A stretch of 10,805 bases of DNA from an uncultured Elusimicrobia bacterium (GCA_945483375.1 CALYRQ010000014.1:1-10805), one strand, 5' to 3'; positions 1 through 7,180 are shown, counted from the first letter of the stretch. Numbers and translations: made by a program. Notes: a model not told the origin generated them from the sequence alone.

Positions 1-78
1 TGGACATACAAGGGCGTAAGATATTTCGAAGATGTTCTTTCTATTTTGCAGCACCGGAGTCAACCCCTAACGGATTAA
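1..78 (+). CDS. possible C-terminal end of a gene entering from the left
   Basis: Frame 1 is open from the first base to a TAA at 76-78 and encodes 25 residues, including YKGVRYFEDVLSILQ, which has the mixed hydrophobic and charged look of a real protein end. Frame 3 stays open even longer, to about 281, but it runs through palindromic repeats and is less convincing. I do not recognise the family and there is too little sequence to name it. The interpretation as a partial gene is inference; the left flank would settle it. Confidence 0.25.
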   Translation, partial: WTYKGVRYFEDVLSILQHRSQPLTD

Positions 79-91
79 CTCGTTTTTTCTA

Positions 92-118
92 CTTACTTTT
101 TGTATCGACAAAAAGTAA
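92..118. repeat. hairpin repeat, copy 1
   Basis: TTACTTTTTG at 93-102 is the exact reverse complement of CAAAAAGTAA at 109-118. T103 can also pair with A108, leaving a 4-base loop. It is followed by an A-run and ACTC. Copy 2 at 434-461 has the same arms and the same downstream A-run plus ACTC, so the repeat unit extends beyond the stem for about 40 bases. There is no T-run after the stem on the plus strand, so it is not a classical terminator in that direction. Confidence 0.75.
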
Positions 119-141
119 CAAAAAACTCGCAGGCCGCACCC

Positions 142-226
142 ATAAAATCCAGTTCCGTACGGCGCATTTTACAACTCGCTCCGCTCAAACAAATAAAATG
201 CTTCTCCCGTACGGAACGGATTTTAT
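142..226. repeat. 85-bp nested imperfect inverted repeat
   Basis: The outer arms 142-162 and 207-226 are reverse complements apart from one extra base (A151). The inner arms GCATTTTA (164-171) and TAAAATGC (194-201) are perfect. The whole could fold into a long interrupted stem with a loop around 172-193. It sits between the two copies of the hairpin repeat. I see no gene and no transposase. A miniature inverted-repeat element or a transcribed structured RNA are both possible. Confidence 0.65.
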
Positions 227-291
227 AAACGGGTTAAGGCCTGCCAAACGGCAACAACTAAACAAAGCTGTCATTTCGTAAAGACATAATA

Positions 292-336
292 GGTCATTCT
301 GAAAGAAGGCGGCCCGCAGGGTTTCAGAATCTACCG
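292..336 (-). repeat. dispersed palindromic repeat, copy 1
   Basis: Read on the minus strand this begins CGGTAGATTC and ends GAATGACC, with a perfect 9-bp stem (296-304 with 322-330) around a GC-rich loop. The plus-strand element at 8951-8983 begins with the same CGGTAGATTC and ends GGGATGAC. Short palindromes of the form GATTC...GAATGAC are a common style of dispersed intergenic repeat in bacterial genomes. Membership of one family is inferred from the shared ends. Confidence 0.5.
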
Positions 337-433
337 CTTTTAAGCAAAAAAGGAAGATCCCGTACACGCCGCCGTCCGCTAGACCGGCGTCCCCCCAATT
401 TATCAAAAAAAAAAAACGGGTCAAGAGCTCCTT

Positions 434-461
434 CTTACTTTTTGCATTGGCAAAAAGTAAG
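434..461. repeat. hairpin repeat, copy 2
   Basis: This is a perfect 12-bp stem: CTTACTTTTTGC (434-445) against GCAAAAAGTAAG (450-461), with a 4-base loop ATTG. Arms and downstream A-run match copy 1 at 92-118. Its downstream A-run merges directly into the alaS terminator, so the repeat abuts or was inserted beside that terminator. Confidence 0.75.
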
Positions 462-462
462 C

Positions 463-500
463 AAAAAAACTCCCCGGAAGATTTGCCTTCCGGGGAGTTT
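463..500 (-). terminator. rho-independent terminator of alaS
   Basis: A perfect 14-bp stem (467-480 with 487-500, core CTCCCCGGAAG) closes a 6-base loop. On the minus strand it is followed by a run of seven T residues (complement of 463-469). It begins 20 bases past the alaS stop codon, in the right orientation for that gene. Confidence 0.9.
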
Positions 501-519
501 CGTTTACGGTCCTTAAAAC

Positions 520-3132
520 TTACAGCGTTTCTTTTAACGCGCCGATTAAGTCCTGCACCGGGCGTTTGGCTTCGCCGCCGCCCTGGGCAAAATCGGGCCG
601 TCCGCCGGCGCGGCCGTTCAAATCAGCCGCGATTTGCTTGGCGACCGTCACCGCATCCGTATTGGGCAATTTCCCCGCCATTTTAACGACGAACGAACGC
701 TTGCCCTCTTTATCGCACGTTACGATAATGAGCGCCTTTTGGTGTTTCTGGGCGATAGTATCGGCGATGTTACGCAGTTCCTTGGGTTCCGCGCCTTCGG
801 CATGGCGGAGCACCAGGGACGCGCCGTTTTTCATCGTAAACGTCATTTCGTTTACGCCGCCGGCGGCCAAGGTTTTTTCTCTAAATTGCGTGTAGCGTTT
901 TTTGACTTCTTTCAGTTCGTCCATAATCGCGTTTACGCGCGTGAACACGTCTTTGGCCGGTACCACCAAGCGCGAAGCCAATTCTTCCGCCTGCGCGTTG
1001 ACGTTCTTTAAATAATCCAAAGCCGCATAGCCCGCCACGCCTTCAATACGGCGTACGCCCGCAGAAACGGAACCTTCTTTCAGCACGAGAACGGTCATCA
1101 CGTCGGCCGTATTTTTCACATGCGTTCCGGCGCACAGTTCCAAGCTGTATTTGTTTTCGGGGTGACTAAAATCGCCGCCCATCAACACGAAACGGGCCGG
1201 GTCGGCGTACGTTTCGCCCAGCAACGTCACCGCGCCCAGTTTGTCGGCGTCCGCCAGCGGGCGCACTTCGCACGAAACGGGCAGCGCGCTTTCCGCCGCG
1301 CGGTTGGCAATCGCCCACGCTTTGTTTAATTCTTCGGCGGTCGGCGTTTTGGAAAGCGTATAGTCGAAGCGGAAGCGTTCCGGCGATACGTAAGACCCGC
1401 TCTGGTGCACGGATGTGCCGAACACCTGCCGCAGGGCCGCGTTTACCAAGTGAATGGCGCTGTGGTTGGCCATACAGCGTTTGCGGCGGGCTTCGTTGAC
1501 GGACAGCGTCATTTTTTCGCCTTTTTTAAGTGCGCCGGACACTCTGTGCAAATACACTTTGCCCAGCGGTTTTTGCGTATCGGTCACGCGCGCGATTTCT
1601 TTACCTTCCGCCGAAATTACGCCTCTGTCGCCTACCTGTCCGCCGGATTCGGCGTAGAAAGGCGTTTTGTCGAACACGGCAAAACCGTCACCGTTTAACG
1701 CGTCCACAAATTCGAATTTTTCGTCGAGAAGGGCCAGCACTTCGGCTTCGCAGGACAGCATTTCATACCCCACAAATTCCGTAGCGGGGTAGCCGTTGTC
1801 GATTTTCTGCAAGATAACGGCTTTTTCTTTGGAAAATTCATCCGCGTACGAGCGGCTTTTTTCCTGCGCGGCTTCTTTGGCTTTCACATAGCCCGCTTCG
1901 TCCACCGTTACGCCTTTGGCGGCGGCGATTTCTTTGGTCAGTTCCAGCGGGAAACCAAACGTTTCGTGCAGGTGGAACGCTTCTTCGCCGGGCAGCGTTT
2001 TGCCGCAGGAAGCGAGCAGTGCGGACAGCTTTTCTTCGCCCGTAACGAGCGTTTTTAAGAAGGTGCTTTCTTCCTGCTTTAAGACGTCCTGAATGTGAGC
2101 TAAATTTTTATCAATTTCCGGGTAGAGCCCCGCGAAAATGGCTTGCACCACGGGCACGAGCGTATACAAATACGGTTTATCGTTGCCCATTAATTTGGCG
2201 TAGCGCGCGGCGCGGCGGATCAGGCGGCGCAAAATGTAACCGCGGCCTTCGTTGGACGGCAACATGCCTTCGGCAATCAACAAGCTGGAGCTGCGCACGT
2301 GGTCGGCGATAATACGCAAAGTGGAAATTTCTTCTTTCGTTTCGCCTTTTACGTTTAAATCTTTTTTGGCCTGCGCCGTAAGCGGGGTGAACAGGTCGGT
2401 TTCAAACACGTTTTTGGCGTTTTGCATCACCATGCACAAGCGTTCGAGGCCCATGCCCGTATCGATGTTTTTATGCGGAAGCGCGTTTAAAGTGCCGTCT
2501 TCCTGGCGGTCGAACTGGGTAAAAACCAGGTTCCAAATTTCCACGTAGCGGCCGCAGTTGCACGTAATATCACAATGCGGATTTTTGCAGCCTTTGTCGC
2601 CAAAATCGTAATAAATTTCCGTGCACGGGCCGCAGGGACCGGTGGGGCCCATGGTCCAAAAGTTGTCGTCTTCGCCCAGTTCAAAAATGCGTTCTTTGGG
2701 AACGTATTTGAGCCACGCGTTATACGCTTCTTCGTCACGCGGGGCGATGCCGCCTTTGTAAATGCTGACAGAGAGTTTTTCGGGGTCAATACCCAGCACT
2801 TTCGTCAGGTATTCCCAGGCCCAGGCGATGGCTTCATTCTTAAAATAATCGCCGAAGGAGAAATTTCCCAACATTTCAAAAAACGTCAAATGACGTTCGG
2901 TAAAACCCACGCTGTCGATATCCGTGGTGCGGACGCATTTTTGGCAGGTGGTAGCGTTTTTGAGGGATTTGTCGATACCCAAAAAGTTGGGTTTAAACTG
3001 CACCATGCCGGCGGAGGTGAAAAGGAGCGTCGGGTCCGAGTGCGGGATAAGGGAGCTGGAAGCCACAACGGGCAAGCCCTTGGAGTGGAAAAATTGCAAA
3101 TAACCGTTTCTGATTTCTGTACTTTTTTTCAT
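520..3132 (-). CDS. alaS: alanyl-tRNA synthetase
   Basis: Cytoplasmic enzyme that charges tRNA-Ala with alanine and hydrolyses mischarged Ser/Gly-tRNA. The 870 residues match the usual full length of about 870-880. The class II catalytic and tRNA-recognition domains fill about residues 1-450, with TSAGMVQFKPNF near 39-50 and RHLTFFEMLGNFSFGDY near 80-96. A cysteine cluster (C182, C187, C191, C193) probably forms a structural zinc site. The editing domain has its four metal ligands H557, H561, C667 and H671; the usual CGGTH reads CAGTH here. The C-Ala domain ends with GGRPDFAQGGG near 843-853. I start at the ATG at 3130-3132, preceded by GAAGG; a 32-residue upstream extension starts inside the divergent gene at 3203 and lacks conservation. 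It is transcribed alone and ends at a strong terminator. Confidence 0.97.
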   Translation of the reverse strand: MKKSTEIRNGYLQFFHSKGLPVVASSSLIPHSDPTLLFTSAGMVQFKPNFLGIDKSLKNATTCQKCVRTTDIDSVGFTERHLTFFEMLGNFSFGDYFKNEAIAWAWEYLTKVLGIDPEKLSVSIYKGGIAPRDEEAYNAWLKYVPKERIFELGEDDNFWTMGPTGPCGPCTEIYYDFGDKGCKNPHCDITCNCGRYVEIWNLVFTQFDRQEDGTLNALPHKNIDTGMGLERLCMVMQNAKNVFETDLFTPLTAQAKKDLNVKGETKEEISTLRIIADHVRSSSLLIAEGMLPSNEGRGYILRRLIRRAARYAKLMGNDKPYLYTLVPVVQAIFAGLYPEIDKNLAHIQDVLKQEESTFLKTLVTGEEKLSALLASCGKTLPGEEAFHLHETFGFPLELTKEIAAAKGVTVDEAGYVKAKEAAQEKSRSYADEFSKEKAVILQKIDNGYPATEFVGYEMLSCEAEVLALLDEKFEFVDALNGDGFAVFDKTPFYAESGGQVGDRGVISAEGKEIARVTDTQKPLGKVYLHRVSGALKKGEKMTLSVNEARRKRCMANHSAIHLVNAALRQVFGTSVHQSGSYVSPERFRFDYTLSKTPTAEELNKAWAIANRAAESALPVSCEVRPLADADKLGAVTLLGETYADPARFVLMGGDFSHPENKYSLELCAGTHVKNTADVMTVLVLKEGSVSAGVRRIEGVAGYAALDYLKNVNAQAEELASRLVVPAKDVFTRVNAIMDELKEVKKRYTQFREKTLAAGGVNEMTFTMKNGASLVLRHAEGAEPKELRNIADTIAQKHQKALIIVTCDKEGKRSFVVKMAGKLPNTDAVTVAKQIAADLNGRAGGRPDFAQGGGEAKRPVQDLIGALKETL

Positions 3133-3202
3133 AAAACCTTCTTTCAAATAAACATATATAATAAAGTATATCAAAATACGGGGCCGCCCGGCCCGGAGGT
3201 TT
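3133..3202. promoter_or_regulatory. divergent promoter region alaS / HAD gene
   Basis: This 70-bp gap must carry the start signals for alaS (leftward) and the HAD cluster (rightward). The AT-rich core offers a TATAAT at 3157-3162 on the plus strand and a TATACT on the minus strand (complement of 3165-3170), but neither has a convincing -35 box at normal spacing. A small GC stem (GGGCC 3181-3185 with GGCCC 3190-3194) lies directly upstream of the GGAGG ribosome binding site at 3195-3199. Confidence 0.4.
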
Positions 3203-3901
3203 ATGTCTTTAAACGCAAAAAAAATCACGCACGTCTGTTTGGACGCGGACGATACGCTGTGGGAAAACGAACCGAACTTCCGCCGAACGGAACGGGAATT
3301 TTACGCCTTATTAAAACATAAACTGACCGAACGGGAAGCGGAAGACAAGCTCTTCCAAACCGAAATGGCCAACCTGGATACGTTCGGCTACGGAGTCAAA
3401 AGTTTTACGCTTTCCATGATTGAAACCGCCCTCAACACCTTGGACGGAGAGGAAGCCGCCCGCGCCGCACGCAAAATTTTGGACCTGGGCAAAAACTTAC
3501 TGCAAACACCCGTCATTTTACTGCCCGGCGTGAAAGAAACGCTTGAAAAACTGACGCCCAAATATCACCTGGCCGTTATCACCAAAGGGGATTTGCTCGC
3601 GCAAGAACGCAAACTGGAAGACTCCGGGCTGCTGCCGTTGTTCGGGCGGGTGGAAATCGTCAGCAAAAAAGACACGTCCGTCTACCGCTCCATATTCCGG
3701 GCGTGGAACGTGAATCCGGAAAATATTTTAATGGTGGGCAATTCGCTAAAATCCGACGTTCTTCCCGCCGTAGCAGCCGGTGCGCAGGGCGCGTGGATTC
3801 CGTGCGAGGACAACTGGAAGCACGAACAAACCGAAGAACCCGAAAATCCGTCTTATGTAAAACTCAACGCTTTGACGGACCTGTTAACCGTTTTGTTATA
3901 A
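3203..3901 (+). CDS. HAD superfamily hydrolase (subfamily IA, COG1011-like phosphatase)
   Basis: Predicted cytoplasmic Mg-dependent phosphatase of 232 residues. Motif I is LDADDTLW with nucleophile D14 and acid/base D16. Motif II is the threonine of VITKGD (T127), motif III a lysine at 155-156, and motif IV GNSLKSD (179-185) supplies the metal-binding aspartate D185. The helical cap lies between motifs I and II, as in subfamily IA (phosphoglycolate phosphatase and YjjG relatives). The substrate cannot be read from sequence. The ATG has a good GGAGG four bases upstream. It is first of four same-strand genes, 18 bases before the small membrane protein. A phosphatase beside a lipid kinase may be meaningful, but genes of this family are very common. 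Confidence 0.88.
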   Translation: MSLNAKKITHVCLDADDTLWENEPNFRRTEREFYALLKHKLTEREAEDKLFQTEMANLDTFGYGVKSFTLSMIETALNTLDGEEAARAARKILDLGKNLLQTPVILLPGVKETLEKLTPKYHLAVITKGDLLAQERKLEDSGLLPLFGRVEIVSKKDTSVYRSIFRAWNVNPENILMVGNSLKSDVLPAVAAGAQGAWIPCEDNWKHEQTEEPENPSYVKLNALTDLLTVLL

Positions 3902-3919
3902 TTTTTATAAGGAGATTTT

Positions 3920-4270
3920 ATGAACAAAATTTTTGGGTATTTACTTATCTGCACCGGACTGATGATGATGCTGTTCTCCGTGATGGGCATGTACAAAGTG
4001 TTTGCGGACCGGCAGTCCGTCGCCCCCGTGGTGCAAATGGCGGACCTGCGCGTGAGCACGCAGTACGGCCCCATGCAAATTCCCATGCAGGGCGTAAACC
4101 AAATCGCCAACCTGGGTTTATTTGCACTACTCATGGTATTTATTTTGTCTGCCGGAGCCAAACTGGCCGGCGTGGGCAACGGCCTGCTCAAAGCGGAACG
4201 CATCCACGATGCGCTTTTAATGCTTGAAAATAAAAATTCCGTTTCGGAACAAACGCTTAAAAAACTATGA
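3920..4270 (+). CDS. small two-helix membrane protein, unknown function
   Basis: I do not recognise this 116-residue protein. It has two strongly hydrophobic segments, about residues 4-28 (met-rich, LLICTGLMMMLFSVMGMYKV) and 62-86, which should span the membrane as a hairpin. Between them is a 35-residue polar loop containing VQMADLRVSTQYGPMQIPMQG. A charged 30-residue C-terminal helix follows. Translation is well supported: AAGGAGA at 3909-3915 precedes the ATG, and its TGA overlaps the lipid kinase ATG (ATGA). That coupling suggests it works with the kinase, perhaps as a membrane partner; this is inference. Confidence 0.8.
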   Translation: MNKIFGYLLICTGLMMMLFSVMGMYKVFADRQSVAPVVQMADLRVSTQYGPMQIPMQGVNQIANLGLFALLMVFILSAGAKLAGVGNGLLKAERIHDALLMLENKNSVSEQTLKKL

Positions 4271-5145
4271 AAATCCGTTTTATTTTAAACCCCAAAAGCG
4301 GCAAACGCCAAGCAGATTTGGAGCAGCTTGCCGCGTGCATACAGCTTAATTTTCCGGGCGCGGACATGCGTCTTACCAAAGACCCCGGCCACGCCACCGA
4401 ACTGGCGAAAGAAGCCGCCGATATGGGTTTTGAAGCGGCCGTCGCCATCGGCGGAGACGGCACGATTAACGAAACCGCCCGCGGGCTGGTGGGAACCGAC
4501 ACGGCTTTGGGCGTAATTCCGCGCGGGTCCGGCAACGGGTTTGCGCGCGAACTGGGAATGCCGCTCCTCTTTGAAGAAGCCGTCATGCGCCTGCAGCGCG
4601 CTACCGCCGTCCCGTGCGACGCGGGCCGCGCCAACGGAGAATTATTCCTCAACTTGGCCGGAGTCGGCATTGAGGCCGACATCGCCTGGCAGTTTATGGA
4701 ACACGGCAAAATGGGCGCGCGCGGCATGTGGCCGTACTTTAAAATCGGCGCAAAAACCGCTTTATCCTATAAACCCAAAACATTGGAACTGACCGCGGAC
4801 GGCGTTCAAACCAACACCGCGCCGCTGACGCTGGTGTTCGCCAACGGGCGGCAATACGGCAGTAATTTTAAAATTGCCCCAAAAGCCAGCCTGACTGACG
4901 GGCTTTTGGATATGGTAACGGTAACGGACGCCCCCAAATGGAAGCTGGCCCTGGCCGCGCCCGCATTCTTTACAGATAACTGGCGGCCGTTTGGCGTAAC
5001 GGAAACATCGCGCGTAAAACACGCGCTTATCCGCCTGCCGGGTGACATCGTTTACCACATCGACGGAGAACCGCGCAAAACGCGGGACATGCTGGAAATT
5101 ACATTAGAACCCAAAGCGTTAAAAGTGCTATTCCCGGAGAAATGA
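4267..5145 (+). CDS. diacylglycerol kinase family lipid kinase (DagK/YegS/LCB5 type)
   Basis: ATP-dependent kinase for a membrane lipid hydroxyl such as diacylglycerol or undecaprenol-like or sphingoid lipids; the exact lipid is not readable. The 292 residues are typical for the family. Visible motifs are NPKSGKR (8-14), GGDGTINE (62-69) of the nucleotide site, PRGSGNGFAREL (85-96), NLAGVGIEADI (129-139), DGLLD (211-215) and DGEP (266-269). The aspartate of DGEP corresponds to the catalytic base described for bacterial DgkB. Such enzymes recycle diacylglycerol into phosphatidic acid at the inner membrane face. Start overlaps the previous stop by 4 bases, and only one base separates its stop from the nuclease gene, so translation is probably coupled. 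Confidence 0.93.
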   Translation: MKIRFILNPKSGKRQADLEQLAACIQLNFPGADMRLTKDPGHATELAKEAADMGFEAAVAIGGDGTINETARGLVGTDTALGVIPRGSGNGFARELGMPLLFEEAVMRLQRATAVPCDAGRANGELFLNLAGVGIEADIAWQFMEHGKMGARGMWPYFKIGAKTALSYKPKTLELTADGVQTNTAPLTLVFANGRQYGSNFKIAPKASLTDGLLDMVTVTDAPKWKLALAAPAFFTDNWRPFGVTETSRVKHALIRLPGDIVYHIDGEPRKTRDMLEITLEPKALKVLFPEK

Positions 5146-5146
5146 C

Positions 5147-5647
5147 ATGGCACGCCGGAAAAAAACTCCTCGCAAGAATTCAAACAAACAAATCAAATTT
5201 TGGGCATCTGTTTTGGCCACGGCGGTTTTGATTGTACTTCAACAGCAGGGCAAACCGCTTTCCAAAACCGGGAATGTGGAAGACGGCGAAATGTTCCGCG
5301 ACGTATCCGTTGCTTCCGTTTACGACGGGGACACTTTTAAAATCAATCTAAATTGTTCGCTTGCCATTTATTGCGAAAAAGTGCCTGTGCGCGTGCGCGG
5401 CGTGGACTGCCCCGAAATCAAGGGCAAAACCGAAAAAGAAAAACGCTTGGCCCAAAAAGCCAAAGCGTTTACAAAAGATTTTTTGGAACGCGGCCCCGTC
5501 ACACTGACGGACTGCGGACGGGACAAGTACTTCCGGCTTCTGTGCGACGTAACCAACGGGGAAGATAAAGACCTGGCCGAAGAACTCATCCGCCACAAAT
5601 TAGGTTACGCCTACAACGGCGGCAAAAAATCAACACGGTATCAGTAA
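5147..5647 (+). CDS. membrane-anchored thermonuclease (SNase-like)
   Basis: Staphylococcal-nuclease-type Ca-dependent DNA/RNA nuclease of 166 residues. A lysine/arginine-rich start (3-17) precedes a short hydrophobic helix at about 18-32 with no obvious cleavage site or lipobox, so the enzyme is probably tethered outside the inner membrane. The OB-fold domain runs from about 53 to 160. VYDGDTF (58-64) and D87 provide the calcium ligands. The three catalytic residues of the prototype (R35, E43, R87) align with R82, E90 (in RVRGVDCPE) and R130 (in DKYFRLL). Five cysteines (70, 76, 88, 123, 133) could form disulfides, fitting an extracytoplasmic site. It is last in the four-gene cluster. Scavenging or processing of external nucleic acid is a reasonable inference. 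Confidence 0.9.
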   Translation: MARRKKTPRKNSNKQIKFWASVLATAVLIVLQQQGKPLSKTGNVEDGEMFRDVSVASVYDGDTFKINLNCSLAIYCEKVPVRVRGVDCPEIKGKTEKEKRLAQKAKAFTKDFLERGPVTLTDCGRDKYFRLLCDVTNGEDKDLAEELIRHKLGYAYNGGKKSTRYQ

Positions 5648-5653
5648 CTATGC

Positions 5654-5697
5654 AAAAAAGAGCAGAAAATAAAAATTTCCGCTCCTCTTTTATTTAT
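5654..5697. terminator. bidirectional terminator between nuclease gene and nth
   Basis: GAGCAGAAA (5660-5668) pairs with TTTCCGCTC (5676-5684) with one A-C mismatch and a 7-base loop. The plus strand continues CTCTTTTATTTAT. The minus strand ends in six T residues (complement of 5654-5659). It sits between the convergent stops at 5647 and 5713, so it can serve both. Confidence 0.75.
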
Positions 5698-5712
5698 CAA
5701 AATAACAGTGTT

Positions 5713-6372
5713 TTATGCGCTTGTTTTTACGCCGTTTTTCGGGCACAGCCCGGACATGGAACAGCGCGAACACTCCGGTTTGCGCGCATTACACACCTGC
5801 CGTCCGTGCAAAATAAGCGCAATCGCAATCCAGCCCCAGTATTCGTACGGAATAATTTTGGTTAAGTCTTTTTCCACTTTTACCGGGTCCGTCTGCCTGG
5901 TAAGCTCCAGCCGGAACGCCAACCGTTTTACGTGCGTATCCACCACAATTCCGGCGGGCTTTTTAAAATAATCGCCCAGCATAACGTTGGCCGTTTTGCG
6001 CGCCACCCCGCGAAGCGACAGTAAATCGTCCATATTCTGCGGCACCTCTCCGCCGAACACTTCGCATAAACGTTTGGAAGATTCTATCAAAGAAAGCGCC
6101 TTTGAATGGTAAAACCCGGCGGAATGAATAATGCTTTCCACCTCTTTAATATCCGCCGCGGCCAAATGGTGCACCGTCGGATATTTTTTAAATAAATGGG
6201 GCGTAATGGTGTTCACGTGCGCGTCCGTGCATTGGGCCGATAAAATTACCGCACACAACAGTTGCCAGGCATTCCCGTGGTGAAGAGGGATAACATGTTC
6301 CGGGTATAATTTTTTAAGTTCTTTCACAACGGCCAGCGCATGCTGTTGCAAAGCTGTTTTTTTAGCGGGCAT
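5713..6372 (-). CDS. nth: endonuclease III (DNA glycosylase/AP lyase)
   Basis: Base-excision-repair enzyme that removes oxidised pyrimidines and nicks abasic sites. The 219 residues match the usual 210-220. The N-terminal helical domain carries LLCAVILSAQCTD (38-50), close to the family's LxxxxLSAQTTD. The helix-hairpin-helix at 119-131 (SLRGVARKTANVM) holds the catalytic lysine K126, and VVDTHVKR (143-150) holds the catalytic aspartate D145. Four cysteines, C194, C201, C204 and C210, have the C-x6-C-x2-C-x5-C spacing of the 4Fe-4S cluster. The hairpin usually reads LPGVG; here it is LRGVA. The start overlaps the permease stop by 11 bases, making this the last gene of the zinc-transport operon. 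Confidence 0.95.
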   Translation of the reverse strand: MPAKKTALQQHALAVVKELKKLYPEHVIPLHHGNAWQLLCAVILSAQCTDAHVNTITPHLFKKYPTVHHLAAADIKEVESIIHSAGFYHSKALSLIESSKRLCEVFGGEVPQNMDDLLSLRGVARKTANVMLGDYFKKPAGIVVDTHVKRLAFRLELTRQTDPVKVEKDLTKIIPYEYWGWIAIALILHGRQVCNARKPECSRCSMSGLCPKNGVKTSA

Positions 6373-7180
6373 CTTTCACTCCCCACTTGGAATATACATA
6401 ACTCCCGGCTAAAAACAGCAAATTCACCAAAATAATCGTCGCCCCGGACGGAATGTTAAACACAAAAGACAAATACACGCCCAGCCACACGCTCGCCACC
6501 CCAAAGCCCGCGGCCAGCCACAACACCTGTTTGAACGTGCGCGAAAGGAGCAAGGCACTGACGGGCGGGATAATAATAAGTGCGGAAATTAAAAAAATCC
6601 CCACCACTTTAAATGCAAGCACCACCGCTACGGACGTCACCATCACAAGGGCGGTATTCACCGCCCCCGCGCGAATACCGCGGGTACAGGCGAAAGGCTC
6701 GTCAAAACAGGCAGACGTTAAATCCCGGTAGAAAAACAGCAAGCCCGCCAAAACAACGGCCAACAGCACGCCGCACAAAACGGCTTCGGCCCGGGCTACC
6801 GTTAAAATACTGCCGAATAAATAGCCCAGCAAATCGGTATTAAAACCGCCGGCAAACGCGGTAATCATAAGGCCCACGGAAAGCCCCGCCGCGCTGACGA
6901 TGCCGATGGCGGCGTCGCCATAAATTTTAAATTTTTGCGTCAGCTTCATAATACCGAGGGAAGAAAGCATCACCACCGGCACCGACATATACACCGGGTT
7001 CGTGGAAGTTAAAAGGGCCACCGCCACGCCCGTCAGACAAACGTGGCTCATGCCGTCGCCGATTAAAGACAATCGTTTAAGCACCAAAAACACTCCCAAG
7101 AGCGCACACGCCGCCGCCGCAAAGCTGCCGGCGACAAGCCCACGCTGAACAAATCCGTAACTTAAAAATTCGCCAATCAT
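6362..7180 (-). CDS. znuB: zinc ABC transporter permease (ABC-3 family, ZnuB-like)
   Basis: Inner-membrane channel subunit that passes Zn2+ from the binding protein into the cytoplasm. At 272 residues it has normal length and is hydrophobic nearly throughout, with about seven or eight membrane helices. Family landmarks are RLSLIGDGMSHVCLTGVA (36-53), the contact region for the ATPase KVVGIFLISALIIIPP (191-206), and IPSGATIIL (243-251). Its ATG overlaps the ATPase TGA by 4 bases (ATGA), and a GAGG stands seven bases upstream within the ATPase tail. Zinc rather than manganese is inferred from the binding protein's ligands. Confidence 0.92.
   Translation of the reverse strand: MIGEFLSYGFVQRGLVAGSFAAAACALLGVFLVLKRLSLIGDGMSHVCLTGVAVALLTSTNPVYMSVPVVMLSSLGIMKLTQKFKIYGDAAIGIVSAAGLSVGLMITAFAGGFNTDLLGYLFGSILTVARAEAVLCGVLLAVVLAGLLFFYRDLTSACFDEPFACTRGIRAGAVNTALVMVTSVAVVLAFKVVGIFLISALIIIPPVSALLLSRTFKQVLWLAAGFGVASVWLGVYLSFVFNIPSGATIILVNLLFLAGSYVYSKWGVKDAR

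Larger units (their letters stand above)
79..462. other. non-coding, palindrome-rich intergenic region
   Basis: This stretch of nearly 400 bases has no convincing gene. It holds, in order, a hairpin repeat (92-118), a long imperfect inverted repeat (142-226), a dispersed palindromic repeat (292-336) and a second copy of the first hairpin (434-461). The only sizeable reading frame, on the minus strand from a TTG at 424, translates straight through these palindromes and looks accidental. Confidence 0.7.

Noticed and set aside
185..424. 79-codon minus-strand frame starting at a TTG with AAGGAG three bases upstream
   Set aside because: The spacing is too short, the start runs into a poly-T tract, and the frame translates through an inverted repeat and a dispersed palindrome. 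It looks accidental.
92..461. Possible CRISPR array from repeated palindromes
   Set aside because: Only two copies, 315 bp apart, with other repeats between them. There are no regular spacers and no cas genes.
3133..3228. Longer alaS start, 32 codons upstream
   Set aside because: The extension crosses the divergent gene start and the AT-rich promoter region and carries no conserved AlaS sequence; the ATG at 3132 has its own ribosome site.
2575..3321. 248-codon plus-strand frame opposite the start of alaS
   Set aside because: It is antisense to highly conserved alaS codons and runs over the HAD start in another frame. Composition is typical of a shadow frame (many F, R, G, H runs) and there is no good ribosome site.
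5974..6016. Reclassifying nth as a MutY or OGG-type glycosylase because of the altered hairpin
   Set aside because: Length, catalytic K126 and D145 and the exact cysteine spacing of the iron-sulfur cluster all fit endonuclease III.
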